This document shows positions 53,901 to 62,400 of a stretch of 64,000 nt of DNA, piece after piece. The notes under the pieces were generated by a model. The model saw only the letters and a list, made by a program, of their open reading frames with translations. It searched no databases and was not told the origin of the DNA. This stretch comes from Aeromicrobium sp. Root344 (GTDB taxonomy: Bacteria; Actinomycetota; Actinomycetes; Propionibacteriales; Nocardioidaceae). The DNA lies in the NCBI RefSeq assembly GCF_001425755.1, contig NZ_LMDH01000001.1:65619-129618 (forward strand), written 5' to 3'. How positions within the stretch are numbered: the stretch's first letter is position 1; each line of letters opens with the position of its first letter. The translations under genes and the position numbers were made by a program.

Positions 53901-54339
53901 CGACGCCGCGCGCGAGCACCAGGAGATGACTGCCCTCGGGATCGGCGGTGCCGTTCTGCGGCTTGCTGAGTCCCAGCGACAGCTCGGCACCGAAGATCGT
54001 CTTGAGGCCGAGCTCCTCGTACTTGACGGCCTCCTCGGCGAAGCGCGGGGCGCCGTAGAAGCCGTCGTGATCGGTCAACGCCAGCCCGTGCAGGCCCAGG
54101 CCGATCGCCTCCTCGACCAGCTGGTCGGGACCGCTGGCGCCGTCGAGGAAGCTGAAGTTGCTGTGACAGTGCAGCTCGGCATAGGGCACGACCGGGCCCT
54201 CAGGACGGATGATCTCCTTGGGCTGGGTCTTGGCCCGCTTGCGCGACCAGCCCGGCGCGTCGCCGCCGTCCGGCTCGGGCCGGCCCGACAGCCGCCGCTC
54301 GAGCTCACGCCACGAGACATCCGGGTTGTTCCACCCCAT
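50944..54339 (-). CDS. dnaE2: Error-prone DNA polymerase III alpha-like subunit
   Basis: 1131 residues, the DnaE2/ImuC length, shorter than replicative DnaE1. PHP domain at about 50-270 (Leu-His-Cys-His-Ser-Asn-Phe-Ser-Phe-Leu-Asp-Gly, then Leu-Thr-Asp-His-Asp-Gly). The palm follows, with Pro-Asp-Ile-Asp-Val-Asp-Phe-Asp, then helix-hairpin-helix and a C-terminal OB fold. It performs translesion synthesis with the ImuA'/ImuB helpers encoded just upstream (12 nt gap) and is the mutagenic polymerase of the actinobacterial SOS response. Last gene of the LexA-controlled operon. Confidence 0.96.
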   Translation of the reverse strand: MGWNNPDVSWRELERRLSGRPEPDGGDAPGWSRKRAKTQPKEIIRPEGPVVPYAELHCHSNFSFLDGASGPDQLVEEAIGLGLHGLALTDHDGFYGAPRFAEEAVKYEELGLKTIFGAELSLGLSKPQNGTADPEGSHLLVLARGVEGYHRLAAAMTDAHFRGDEKGRPVYDLEELAERGRDHWLILTGCRKGHLRQGLATGGLDEAATALDRLTALFGLDNVVVELIDHGFPADSTTNDALAELAAMHGLPTVATNNVHFARPGARQLAAAMAAVRARRSLTDMDGWLPATGAAHLRSGAEMHRLFRRHPGAVERTVAIADELAFDLRAATPRLPHRGIPEGHTAMSYLRELADQGIRDRYAHNPDEARRRIDRELQVIEEKDFPGYFLIVRDIVMEARRRKILCQGRGSSANSALCYALGITAVDSIFYNLPFERFLATTREEEPDIDVDFDSDRREEIIQWVYETYGRHNAAQVANVISYRPRSAVRDAAKALGYSPGQQDAWSKQIDAWSAISAEDTTDVPPQVVSLAQQLLGGPRHLGIHSGGMILTERPIGEVCPIERGRMDNRTVLQWDKDACEWMGLVKFDLLGLGMLGALDHTMRIVAEHLGEEWDLATMPKEEAAVYDMLCRADSIGVFQVESRAQIGTLPRLQPRSYYDLAIEIALIRPGPIQGGAVHPYIRRATGREPVTYAHPALKEVLQRTLGVPLFQEQLMQMAIKLGGCTGDEADLLRRAMGSKRGIERIESLRLKLYEGMAAHGITGEEADTIYLKIQSFANFGFAESHALSFALLVYASSWLKLHYPAAFLAALLRNQPMGFYSPQSLVTDARHHGVTILRPDIMHSQAQADLEVLDSGEATGLDSCLEREQPPVPKFVRGTADPTPAHRRDGGFAVRLGLDEVQGLGLDVARRIVAERDRQPFKDMADVSRRAGLTVAQMESLATAGAFDGFGLSRRQALWNAGYVENPDQLEGTSVQSPPPMLPGMSEVEETMADLWATRISPEKHPAEFLRPLLTSEGIYSVAGLADAESGRRVKVAGLITHRQRPATAEGVTFLNIEDETGMLNVVCSMALWQRHRRVARNSAGMIIRGKLERFDGVTNLVADKLERIETVYPEAAAAIPAKHQGRNFR

Positions 54340-54351
54340 CAGCCAACCCGC

Positions 54352-55866
54352 CTAGTCATAGCGAGCCTCCGTCCACCAGGAGCCGCCCTCGACGATCATC
54401 AGGTAGGCACTGCCGTCGACGCCGACGACCTGGAACCGGGCGATGCGGCGGGCCGCGACCTCGTCCCACCACTGGTCGTCGACCGGCCACGGCCCGGCCC
54501 ACGACGCCACGGGTTGCCAGTCCTGACCGGCTGCCGCCCGGAACCGCGCCGGCTCCCCCGTGACCATGCCGCGCCCGGTGACCCCGATGGCCTGCCCCTC
54601 GGCACCGACGACCATCGCCTGCTGCGGCTCGAGATAGACCGTCGCCGGCGCCGGCGGCGGCAGGCTGCCCGGCCACGGCAGCCCCGCCGCCCGGGCGGCG
54701 ACGGGTCGCTCACCCCACGGGGCGAGCAGCTGACGCTCGGCCGGCCCGCGACCACCCTGCACCGAGACCGACACGACCGCCTCGTGCCCGACGATGCTCT
54801 GCACCCGCGCCACCCCGCGCTCGACCCGTTCGTCCGGGCCACCACCGAAGAGGCTGTCGGCGTGATCACCGAGCGGCTCGGTGACCTCGGGGATCAGGCG
54901 CACGGCGTCGACCGGCGCCTTGATCACGCCGTCGACCGACAGCTGCCAGCGCACCCGGTCGACCAGGTCGGTCGGGCCGAACCAGCGCGGATGCATCCAC
55001 CGCCGCGAGGTCGCCAGCGAGCCGTCGGTGTCGACCTCGATCAGGACCGTCGTGCACACCAGGCCGTGACCCGCGAGATCGGTGACGAACTTCTCGGCCG
55101 TCGTGCGTACGCTGAACGCGATCTGCTCCGCCAGGTCGAGCGGCGGCTCCAGCATCAGCGTCGCCTCGAACTCCGGCGGCACCTGTCGCCGGCTGATCGG
55201 CTGCGGGTTGAGGCCGCGAGCCATGCGGTGCAGCAGCTCGCCGTGCGTGCCGAACCGGGTGTGCACATCGGCGGGCGACAAGGCGGCGAAGTCGCCGAGG
55301 GTCAGCAGTCCCATGCGACGCAGCAAACCCACGATGGACTCGTCGTCGAGGGCGTCGACCGGCAGGTCCCGCAGGAACTGCGCCGATCCACCGGGAGGTA
55401 CGACGAGGCTGTCCTGGGCGAGCGCCCGACGAGCGGCCTGCTCGGCGGCGAAGAGCCCGTCGGCGATGCCGGCCCGGACGTCCCACACCCCCAGGCGTAC
55501 GAGTCGCTCGGCGATGACCGCTGCCGCCTCGGCCTCACCGCCGTAGAACCTGGCCGGCACGTTGATGGCGCACAGGCCGGGCCGCAGCGGCGCCACACCG
55601 GGACTGAGCTCTTCGATCGCGGTCAGCACCGTCTCGAAGGCCCGGGCATCGGCGTCAGGGTTGTAGTCGTGCAGGGCCAGCCCCGGGCACCGCGACTGGG
55701 CATCGCGCCGCCGCATGCCCCGGCGTACGCCTTCGGCCCGCGCAGCCTGCGAGCAGGCCAGCACCTGACCCTTGTGGAGCACCGCTGCGGGTGTCGAGGC
55801 CGAGCTCTCGACCGCGACGATCGGCCAGTCCGGCGCCCACAGCACCATCGTGCGACCGGGCGCCAC
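54352..55866 (-). CDS. imuB: ImuB, Y-family polymerase-like mutasome subunit
   Basis: 504 residues. Y-family polymerase fold without the active-site acids: the N-terminal strand reads Trp-Ala-Pro-Asp-Trp-Pro-Ile-Val-Ala, and no Ser-x-Asp-Glu pair follows, so it acts as a scaffold. Near residue 366, Gln-Leu-Leu-Ala-Pro-Trp-Gly could be the beta-clamp-binding motif (known ImuB forms have Gln-Leu-Pro-Leu-Trp-Gly). The GTG follows the imuA' stop directly; an ATG at 55848 is an alternative start. Confidence 0.93.
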   Translation of the reverse strand: MAPGRTMVLWAPDWPIVAVESSASTPAAVLHKGQVLACSQAARAEGVRRGMRRRDAQSRCPGLALHDYNPDADARAFETVLTAIEELSPGVAPLRPGLCAINVPARFYGGEAEAAAVIAERLVRLGVWDVRAGIADGLFAAEQAARRALAQDSLVVPPGGSAQFLRDLPVDALDDESIVGLLRRMGLLTLGDFAALSPADVHTRFGTHGELLHRMARGLNPQPISRRQVPPEFEATLMLEPPLDLAEQIAFSVRTTAEKFVTDLAGHGLVCTTVLIEVDTDGSLATSRRWMHPRWFGPTDLVDRVRWQLSVDGVIKAPVDAVRLIPEVTEPLGDHADSLFGGGPDERVERGVARVQSIVGHEAVVSVSVQGGRGPAERQLLAPWGERPVAARAAGLPWPGSLPPPAPATVYLEPQQAMVVGAEGQAIGVTGRGMVTGEPARFRAAAGQDWQPVASWAGPWPVDDQWWDEVAARRIARFQVVGVDGSAYLMIVEGGSWWTEARYD

Positions 55867-56517
55867 CTAGCTCACGCTCCGCAGCTGGGTCGGCTCCTGC
55901 TCGGCGCGACGGATGACCTGGGCGCGATCGGGCAGCCAGAGTCGTCCCGCACGGGCCGGACCCGAGCCACGACGGACCTCGACCGTGACCCGGCGGGCCT
56001 GCAGGTGCCCGTGCCCGCGCCCCAGCCCGACCCACTCGGCGTCACGCAACGACACCCGGGCGTCGCACCGGGGCCAGTCACCGTAGGCGATGAGGACGCC
56101 ACCACGCTGGCGCAGCCGGGCGCTGATGCGGCTGACGTCCTTGCCCGAGACCTCTGCGGGCGCAGCCACCACGACGACGCCCAGCACGTCGATCAGCGCA
56201 GCCGTGACCTCGAGCCAGGCCTCCCCCGGGTCCGGCACCAGGATCGTCCGGCGCAGCTCGACTCCAGCCGCAGCGGCCGCCTCGAGCCCGAACTCCGCCG
56301 ACCCCACGACCCCACACCAGGCACCATCGGCCGAGGGACCCGCCATCAGCGCCATCGCGAGGCTGGCCGAGTCGACCGCATAGCTCGATCCGGTCTGCAA
56401 TTGCAGCAGTCCAGCGAACGCGGGGTGCGTCGCGACGGGCTGGGCTGCGGGGCGGCCCTGCATCTGGTCGACGCGGGCTCGCAGCTCGTCCAGGGTCGGG
56501 GCAGGAGCGACGGTCAT
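55867..56517 (-). CDS. imuA': ImuA', accessory mutasome protein
   Basis: 216 residues. A RecA/SulA-like fold without a functional Walker A: Gly-Val-Val-Gly-Ser-Ala-Glu-Phe-Gly occupies the place of the P-loop. It joins ImuB and DnaE2 in translesion synthesis. The C-terminal Arg-rich part (Arg-Arg-Val-Thr-Val-Glu-Val-Arg-Arg) is as in other actinobacterial ImuA'. First gene of the operon; a perfect LexA box ends 11 bp before its ATG. Confidence 0.9.
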   Translation of the reverse strand: MTVAPAPTLDELRARVDQMQGRPAAQPVATHPAFAGLLQLQTGSSYAVDSASLAMALMAGPSADGAWCGVVGSAEFGLEAAAAAGVELRRTILVPDPGEAWLEVTAALIDVLGVVVVAAPAEVSGKDVSRISARLRQRGGVLIAYGDWPRCDARVSLRDAEWVGLGRGHGHLQARRVTVEVRRGSGPARAGRLWLPDRAQVIRRAEQEPTQLRSVS

Positions 56518-56527
56518 TCACTCATCT

Positions 56528-56543
56528 TCGAACATGTGTTCGA
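56528..56543. promoter_or_regulatory. LexA (SOS) box of the imuA'-imuB-dnaE2 operon
   Basis: TCGAAC-ATGT-GTTCGA, a perfect match to the actinobacterial LexA palindrome TCGAAC-N4-GTTCGA. It lies 10 nt upstream of the imuA' ATG at 56517. Confidence 0.93.
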
Positions 56544-56565
56544 AGGAGTCAATCCGCCGCTGGGA

Positions 56566-58566
56566 CTACTTCGACACACTCACCCAGACCGATGACGACC
56601 ACTTGTAGGACACCCGGGAATCGCCGCCGTAACGCATCTGCACCTTGTGCGATCCGGTCGTCGAAAAGGCCGGCAGCCGCACCTGCGCCCGGCCCAAGCT
56701 CAGCGTCACGAGCGCCACCCGGCGACCATCCACGTATGCCCCGACTGTGCCGCTCGGCGACTGCCCCTGGGCCGCGGTCACGGTCACGTACGCGTACAAG
56801 CGAGACGTGTTGACGCGCGCGCGGGTCGCCGACAGGCGAAGCGCCACCGATGCCGTGGCCTTGGGCACCACCGTGGCGGCCGAGAGGCCCGAGAAGTCCG
56901 GATAGCCCTGCGTGTGCGCCGTCGACCGCACCGTCAGCGTCTGGCCCAGGTCGGCTCCCGCCAGCACGTACGACGTCGTGGTGGCCCCGGCGATCGGCGT
57001 CCCGTCCCGCAGCCACTGGTACGTCACCGAGTCCGGGTGACCGTTCCACCGTCCCGGCGTGAACGACAGGGTGCTGCCGGTCGTCAAGCCGCCCTGCAAC
57101 GCCGGGTGCCCGACCGGCGCCGGGATGCTCGCGAGGTTGAGGATGCCGGCGCCGCACACGTTCCGCTCCACACCGGTCGTGGGGTCGTGCGAGATGCACG
57201 TGTAGTAGCCGCCGAACTCCGGCGGCTTGAGCGCGGCCCTCTTCAGCACCTGGACGACCTGGTCGTTCGTGAAGTGACCGAGCGAGAGCACCAGCGCCGC
57301 GGCGGCGGAGACGGCCGGCGCGGCCATCGAGGTACCGGCGTTCTGTCCGTACGTCGGCCGCACCGGACCGGCGGTCCCGGCGTCGACGGTCGACCAGATG
57401 CCTTCGTCCGGCCCGACCTCGCCGCCTTGCGCCATGATCCCGATCGTGCGTCCGGCGTTCGTGTACGACGTGGGGGCGCCCTTCGTGTCGGTGGCGCCCA
57501 CTGACAGCACGCCCTGGCAGTTGGCCGGCGTGCGGTTGAGGAGCGACTCGCTCTGGTTCCCGGCCGACACGACGACGATCGCGCCGCGGGACCGGGCCTC
57601 GTCGATGACGTCCTGGTAAGCCGCCGGGCACTTCAGATCGGCGACGTTGCTCGACAGCGAGACGTTGATGACGTCGGCCGGGGTCTTGTTGCGCGGCACG
57701 CCGGGAACGTCCCCGCCGGACGCCCAGCGGATGCCGGCGATGATGTCCGACATCGTCGCGCCGCACTGGCCCACCACGCGTACGGGCTGGATGGCCACAC
57801 CAGGTGCGATGCCGGAGATGCCGATGCCGTTGTTGCGAAGTGCCGCGACGATACCGGCCACGTGCGTGCCGTGCCACGTGCTGGCATGAGCGGCACAGTA
57901 CGTGCCGGTGGAGGCGTTGCCGGGGTCGGCGGCATTCGGGTCGCGGCCGTCGCCGTCCTTGGAGTTGCGCGGGTCGGCGATCAGGTCATAGCCCGGCACC
58001 GTCTGCTTCGCCAGGTCGGGATGCGCCACGAGCCCGCCGTCGACGAGTGCCACGACGACCGACTTGCTGCCCCGCGTGGCGTCCCACATCGTCGGCGCGT
58101 CCATGCTGAAGTCCGGTCCGGCGGGCGGGTCCTCGCCGCCGGAGTCCGTTGACACAGGCACGGGCGTCCAGAGGTTGGTCTGCCGCGGGAAGTACGTGTC
58201 GTTGGGCACCGAGTCGCTCGTCGCCACGAGGTCGGGGCTGACGTGTGCCACGCCGGGCAAGAGGTTCAGAAGGTTGCTCAGCACCCGTACGGACGACGCC
58301 GGCATGGTGTGGTCGAGGCGCAGCGCCACGGTCGAGTCGCCCATCGGGGTCTGGCCGACGATGTCGCGACCCAGCAGCAGCGAGATCCGCCGCAGCACCG
58401 CCTCGGGCAACTCCCCGTCGGTCGAGACGATCAGGCCCGTGGCGTCGTGCGCCCCGTAGGACGATGACGGCCGCACGTCAGCGGTGCCGGAAGTGCCGGC
58501 CTCCGCGACGGACGGCAGCATCAGGCAGCAGGCAACCAGCGCCAAGGAGAGCACCGAGCGCCTCAT
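56566..58566 (-). CDS. Secreted S8-family serine protease with C-terminal Ig-like domains
   Basis: 666 residues. Signal peptide (about 1-23), an inhibitor-like propeptide to about 125, then a subtilisin catalytic domain with Asp176 (Ala-Leu-Val-Asp-Gly-Gly), His232 (Trp-His-Gly-Thr-His-Val-Ala-Gly), oxyanion Asn337 and Ser413 (Gly-Thr-Ser-Met-Ala-Ala-Pro). After about 490 an Ig-like module (Tyr-Gln-Trp-Leu-Arg-Asp-Gly-Thr-Pro-Ile) and a second beta-sandwich of the Big_3_5 type follow. The likely role is extracellular protein breakdown. The same Ig module occurs in the partial protein at the left edge of the window. It lies just past the LexA box but reads away from it. Confidence 0.93.
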   Translation of the reverse strand: MRRSVLSLALVACCLMLPSVAEAGTSGTADVRPSSSYGAHDATGLIVSTDGELPEAVLRRISLLLGRDIVGQTPMGDSTVALRLDHTMPASSVRVLSNLLNLLPGVAHVSPDLVATSDSVPNDTYFPRQTNLWTPVPVSTDSGGEDPPAGPDFSMDAPTMWDATRGSKSVVVALVDGGLVAHPDLAKQTVPGYDLIADPRNSKDGDGRDPNAADPGNASTGTYCAAHASTWHGTHVAGIVAALRNNGIGISGIAPGVAIQPVRVVGQCGATMSDIIAGIRWASGGDVPGVPRNKTPADVINVSLSSNVADLKCPAAYQDVIDEARSRGAIVVVSAGNQSESLLNRTPANCQGVLSVGATDTKGAPTSYTNAGRTIGIMAQGGEVGPDEGIWSTVDAGTAGPVRPTYGQNAGTSMAAPAVSAAAALVLSLGHFTNDQVVQVLKRAALKPPEFGGYYTCISHDPTTGVERNVCGAGILNLASIPAPVGHPALQGGLTTGSTLSFTPGRWNGHPDSVTYQWLRDGTPIAGATTTSYVLAGADLGQTLTVRSTAHTQGYPDFSGLSAATVVPKATASVALRLSATRARVNTSRLYAYVTVTAAQGQSPSGTVGAYVDGRRVALVTLSLGRAQVRLPAFSTTGSHKVQMRYGGDSRVSYKWSSSVWVSVSK

Positions 58567-58648
58567 GCCGACCCTTCGCTAGCGTCCCCCTCCCAGACGA
58601 CAGCGTACGGCAAGGAAGGCAAGCAGCACCCTCAGATCACAGCAGGAA

Positions 58649-60361
58649 TCAGGCCCCGAGCTCGATCGACGCACCCGGGATGGCGTCCAGCAGCTTGCGC
58701 GTGTAGTCCTTCTGCGGGTTGTCGAAGACCTCCGCGACCGTCGCCGACTCCACGACCTTGCCATCTTGCATGACGACGACATTGTCGGCGATCTGCCGCA
58801 CGACCGCGAGGTCGTGCGTGATGAACAGGTAGCTCAGGCCGAGCTCGGCCTGCAGGTCGTTGAGGAGCTCGAGGATCTGCGCCTGGACCAGCACGTCGAG
58901 CGCCGAGACCGCCTCGTCGCAGATCACGACCTCCGGCTCGAGCGCGAGCGCTCGTGCGATCGCGACGCGCTGCCGCTGGCCACCGGACAGCTCGCCCGGA
59001 TAGCGCGACATCACGGTGGTGGGCAGCGAGACCTTGTCGAGCAGGTCGCGAACGCGCGTCTCGCGCTCCTTCTTCGTGCCCACGTCGTGCGTGCGAAGCG
59101 GCTCCTCGATCGACTGGTAGATCGAGTAGAGCGGGTCGAGCGACGCGTACGGGTTCTGGAACACCGGCTGCATCTGGCGGCGCAGCTTGAGCCGCTCCGC
59201 CTTGGACCTGAGCTCACTGACGTCACGACCGTCGAAGAGGACGCGACCCGAGCTGGGCGGCAACAGGTCGAGCACCATGCGGGCGACGGTGGACTTGCCC
59301 GAACCGGACTCCCCCACGATCGCCGTGGTGGTGCCACGGCGCAGGCTGAACGAGACATCGTCCACCGCGGCAAAGTCGACCTTCTGCCACGGCTTGGCGC
59401 CGCGCAGCGTGAAGAACTTGGTCAGGTTCTCGACCACGATGATGTCGTCGCGTCCCTCGCCGAACTCCGACTCGCTCTGTGCCACCTCTTCCGCGATCTC
59501 CGCGGCAGTCTGCACGGCCTGCTCACGGACCTCTTCGCGGGCGCGCACGGACGACAGTCGCTGCGATGCCAAGGACGGGGCCTTGGACACGAGACGCTTG
59601 GTGTAGGGGTGCTCGGGGTCTTGCAAGATTTCCTGAGCCGGGCCCGACTCCACGACCCGACCGCGATACATCACGACAAGGTGGTCCGCCCGCTCCGCGG
59701 CGAGACCGAGATCGTGGGTGATCAGCATGACGGCAACGCCGAGAGTGTCAGTCAGCTGGTCGAGGTGATCGAGGATCTGCTTCTGGACCGTGACGTCGAG
59801 CGCCGAGGTCGGCTCGTCCGCGATCAGCAGCTTGGGACGTGCTGCGAGGCCCATCGCGATCAGCGCACGCTGCCGCATGCCGCCCGAGAACTCGTGAGGG
59901 TACTGGCGCGCGCGGCGCTCGGCGTCCGGGAGGCCGGCCTCCTCGAGCAGCTCGACGACCCGCTTGTCGGCCGCATCGCCCGTCGCCACGTTGTTGGCGA
60001 CCAGGGCTTCCTTGATCTGACGACCGACCTTCCACAGCGGGTTGAGGTTGGACATCGGATCCTGCGGGACCAGGCCGATCGACGAGCCGCGCAGTGCGAG
60101 CACGGCCTTGCGGTCGGCGTGCGAGATGTCATGGCCCTCGAAGAGGATCTCACCGCCCATCACGTGTCCCGAGCCGGGCAGCAGGTCGATCACAGCGTGA
60201 GCCAGCGTCGACTTGCCGGAGCCCGACTCGCCGACGATGGCGATCGTCTGGCCGGGATAGATGCTGAGGTTCGCGCCGTCGACGGCGGTGAGGATCTTCT
60301 TCTTGTCGGTGCGGAAGCCGACGCGCAGATCCTTGATCTCGAGCAGCGGTGCCTCGGTCAT
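58649..60361 (-). CDS. Peptide ABC importer ATPase, DppD-DppF fusion
   Basis: 570 residues carrying two complete ATP-binding cassettes in one chain. The first has Walker A Gly-Glu-Ser-Gly-Ser-Gly-Lys-Ser-Thr near 44 and signature Phe-Ser-Gly-Gly-Met-Arg-Gln-Arg near 160; the second has Walker A near 355 and Leu-Ser-Gly-Gly-Gln-Arg-Gln-Arg near 460. A charged linker (residues ~265-310) joins them; each cassette also has the oligopeptide-specific extension. It powers uptake of di- or oligopeptides with the two permeases upstream. ATGA overlap with dppC. Confidence 0.95.
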   Translation of the reverse strand: MTEAPLLEIKDLRVGFRTDKKKILTAVDGANLSIYPGQTIAIVGESGSGKSTLAHAVIDLLPGSGHVMGGEILFEGHDISHADRKAVLALRGSSIGLVPQDPMSNLNPLWKVGRQIKEALVANNVATGDAADKRVVELLEEAGLPDAERRARQYPHEFSGGMRQRALIAMGLAARPKLLIADEPTSALDVTVQKQILDHLDQLTDTLGVAVMLITHDLGLAAERADHLVVMYRGRVVESGPAQEILQDPEHPYTKRLVSKAPSLASQRLSSVRAREEVREQAVQTAAEIAEEVAQSESEFGEGRDDIIVVENLTKFFTLRGAKPWQKVDFAAVDDVSFSLRRGTTTAIVGESGSGKSTVARMVLDLLPPSSGRVLFDGRDVSELRSKAERLKLRRQMQPVFQNPYASLDPLYSIYQSIEEPLRTHDVGTKKERETRVRDLLDKVSLPTTVMSRYPGELSGGQRQRVAIARALALEPEVVICDEAVSALDVLVQAQILELLNDLQAELGLSYLFITHDLAVVRQIADNVVVMQDGKVVESATVAEVFDNPQKDYTRKLLDAIPGASIELGA

Positions 60362-61341
60362 GACTTTCTCGCCTTCGGATCGAGTGCTTCACGTACGGCT
60401 TCACCCAGCAGGACGAACCCCAGGACCGTCACGGCCAGGGCCGTGGCCGGGACCCACATGACGACCAGGTGCTGACCGGATCGCACCAGGGTCTGGGCGT
60501 CAGACAGGTCGTTGCCCCAGGACACCATGGTCTGCGGCAGCCCGATTCCGAGGAACGACAGCGCGGACTCGGCGACGATGAAGACGCCCAGCGAGATGGT
60601 CGCGGACACGATCACCGGGGACAGCGCGTTCGGGACGATGTGTCGACGCAGGTTGGTCAGCTTCGATGCGCCGATCGCCGTGGCGGCATCCACGAACTCG
60701 AGGTTCTTGACCTCGAGCACCGCGCCGCGCATCTGACGGGTGATCTGTGGCCAGGCGAAGAGGGCAAGCGCCAGGACCACCACGAAGACCGAGCCCCAGA
60801 ACCCCTTGTTGGGATACACGTTGTTGATCACCGAGATGACCACGATGCTGCCGAGGAGCACCGGGATCGAGAAGAAGATGTCGCTGAGACGCGAGATGAG
60901 CGTGTCGACGATGCCACCGTAGAAGCCGGCGATGGCACCGGTGACCACGCCCAGCAGGACCGTGACGAGCGTGGCGAACACGCCGACAGCCACCGACGCC
61001 CGCGCACCGTAGACCGTGCGTGCCCAGATGTCCGCGCCCTGGAAGTTGTAGCCGAAGGGATGTCCGTCACCGGGCGGGTCGAACTGCTTGCCGAGTGATG
61101 CCTGGTTGGGGTCTGCACTGGTGAACAGCGTCGGGAACGCCACCATGACGGCAAGAACCAGAATGATCACCGATGCCAGCCAGAACAGCGGCGACTTGCG
61201 CAGCCGCTTCCAGGCCTCGCGCCACTGGCTCTCCGGCACGGCGTCGACGTCCACGACGTCGATCGCGCGCAGGGGGGTCTCGTCAGTGGGAGCGACGTAA
61301 CGCTCCTGGCCCGGGCGAGCGCCCGGCTGAGTGTCATGCAT
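60358..61341 (-). CDS. Peptide ABC importer permease (DppC type)
   Basis: 327 residues. A long cytoplasmic N-terminus (about 50 residues with Pro/Asp/Val repeats), the first helix, then a large periplasmic loop and four or five helices. The DppC/OppC signature Gly-Tyr-Asn-Phe-Gln-Gly-Ala-Asp-Ile-Trp-Ala-Arg-Thr-Val-Tyr-Gly-Ala-Arg is present near 95-115, and the EAA loop reads Asp-Ala-Ala-Thr-Ala-Ile-Gly-Ala-Ser. Overlaps dppB by 8 nt and the ATPase by 4. Confidence 0.93.
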   Translation of the reverse strand: MHDTQPGARPGQERYVAPTDETPLRAIDVVDVDAVPESQWREAWKRLRKSPLFWLASVIILVLAVMVAFPTLFTSADPNQASLGKQFDPPGDGHPFGYNFQGADIWARTVYGARASVAVGVFATLVTVLLGVVTGAIAGFYGGIVDTLISRLSDIFFSIPVLLGSIVVISVINNVYPNKGFWGSVFVVVLALALFAWPQITRQMRGAVLEVKNLEFVDAATAIGASKLTNLRRHIVPNALSPVIVSATISLGVFIVAESALSFLGIGLPQTMVSWGNDLSDAQTLVRSGQHLVVMWVPATALAVTVLGFVLLGEAVREALDPKARKS

Positions 61342-62263
61342 AGCGGATCCTCGGGTCGAGAACGGCGTACAGGAGGTCGACGATCAAGCTCATGAACACG
61401 TAGAGCATGACCATCACCGAGACGACCGCCACGGTGAGCGGGGTGTCACCGCGGCTCACCGCTCCGAAGGCGAGGTTGCCGATGCCCTGGACGTTGAAGA
61501 TGCCCTCCGTGATGATGGCGCCTGCCATCAAGGATCCGAGGTTGATGCCGATGTAGGTCACGACGGGAACGAGCGAGTTGCGCAGCACGTGGTTGCGGAT
61601 GACGACAGGACCGGCCAATCCCTTGGCCCGGGCCGTGCGCACGTGGTCGGCCGTCATGTTGTTGGCGACCGACGTGCGGGTCAACCGCGTCGTCGTCGCG
61701 ATGTTGGCGATCGCGAGGACGAAAGCCGGCAGCAACAGGTCGGTGATCTTCCAGTCGACGGGCACCGTCGCTGCGAACACACCCCATTTGACGCCGAACA
61801 GGAACTGCAGCACGAAGCCGACGACGAAGATCGGGATCGACAGCAGGATGAGTGAGATGACGAGGGTCACCGAGTCGAACCAGCCGTTGCGGCGCAGACC
61901 GGCGATCGTGCCGACGACGATGCCGATGACGGCATCCATCGCCAGGGCGAGGAGGGCCAGCGTGCCCGTGACCGGAAGGGCGTTCCCGATCTTCTCGAAC
62001 ACCGGCTGGCCGTCGAGCCCGACGAAGTTGGGGTTGAAGGTGACGACGTCCTTGAGGAAGTAGAGCCACTGGAGGCCCACGAAGTCGTTGAGGTGGAACT
62101 GGTCGCGGAGCGCCTGGCGGACCTCTGGCGACACGGGCTTGTTGCCGGTCAAGCCAAGGATCGGATCACCCGGTCGCAGCTTCGTCAGGAAGAAGATGAT
62201 CAGCGTGGCCCCGAGGAATACGGGGATCGCCTGGAGCAGTCGCTTGGCGACGTACCACCACAC
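61334..62263 (-). CDS. Peptide ABC importer permease (DppB type)
   Basis: 309 residues. N-terminal helix followed by a large periplasmic segment and five further helices, the DppB/OppB arrangement. The N-terminal stretch Tyr-Val-Ala-Lys-Arg-Leu-Leu-Gln-Ala-Ile-Pro-Val and Arg-Pro-Gly-Asp-Pro, and the loop Val-Arg-Thr-Ala-Arg-Ala-Lys-Gly-Leu, are typical. 137 nt from the binding-protein gene; that space has a strong hairpin and no other gene. Confidence 0.93.
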   Translation of the reverse strand: MWWYVAKRLLQAIPVFLGATLIIFFLTKLRPGDPILGLTGNKPVSPEVRQALRDQFHLNDFVGLQWLYFLKDVVTFNPNFVGLDGQPVFEKIGNALPVTGTLALLALAMDAVIGIVVGTIAGLRRNGWFDSVTLVISLILLSIPIFVVGFVLQFLFGVKWGVFAATVPVDWKITDLLLPAFVLAIANIATTTRLTRTSVANNMTADHVRTARAKGLAGPVVIRNHVLRNSLVPVVTYIGINLGSLMAGAIITEGIFNVQGIGNLAFGAVSRGDTPLTVAVVSVMVMLYVFMSLIVDLLYAVLDPRIRYA

Positions 62264-62350
62264 GAGGCCTCCTGGAAGTGAGAAGAATGGAATCGATGCG
62301 CTGGCACGTGATCAAAGGGCCATAGTGCACCGAAATCGGACGCGGCGCAC

Positions 62351-62378
62351 GGGGGTAGCCCTGGTGAAGGCTACCCCC
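62351..62378 (-). terminator. Hairpin after the peptide-binding-protein gene
   Basis: GGGGGTAGCC (62351-62360) and GGCTACCCCC (62369-62378) form a perfect 10-bp stem with an 8-nt loop, 22 nt past the stop at 62401. It probably limits readthrough and stabilises the binding-protein message relative to the permease genes. Confidence 0.75.
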
Positions 62379-62400
62379 GCGACCGAAGGGACTGCTAGAA

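Noticed and set aside
53452..56595. Open frame of about 1047 codons opposite dnaE2, imuB and imuA'
   Set aside because: Arg/Pro/His-rich shadow with no motif; the mutasome genes on the other strand are certain.
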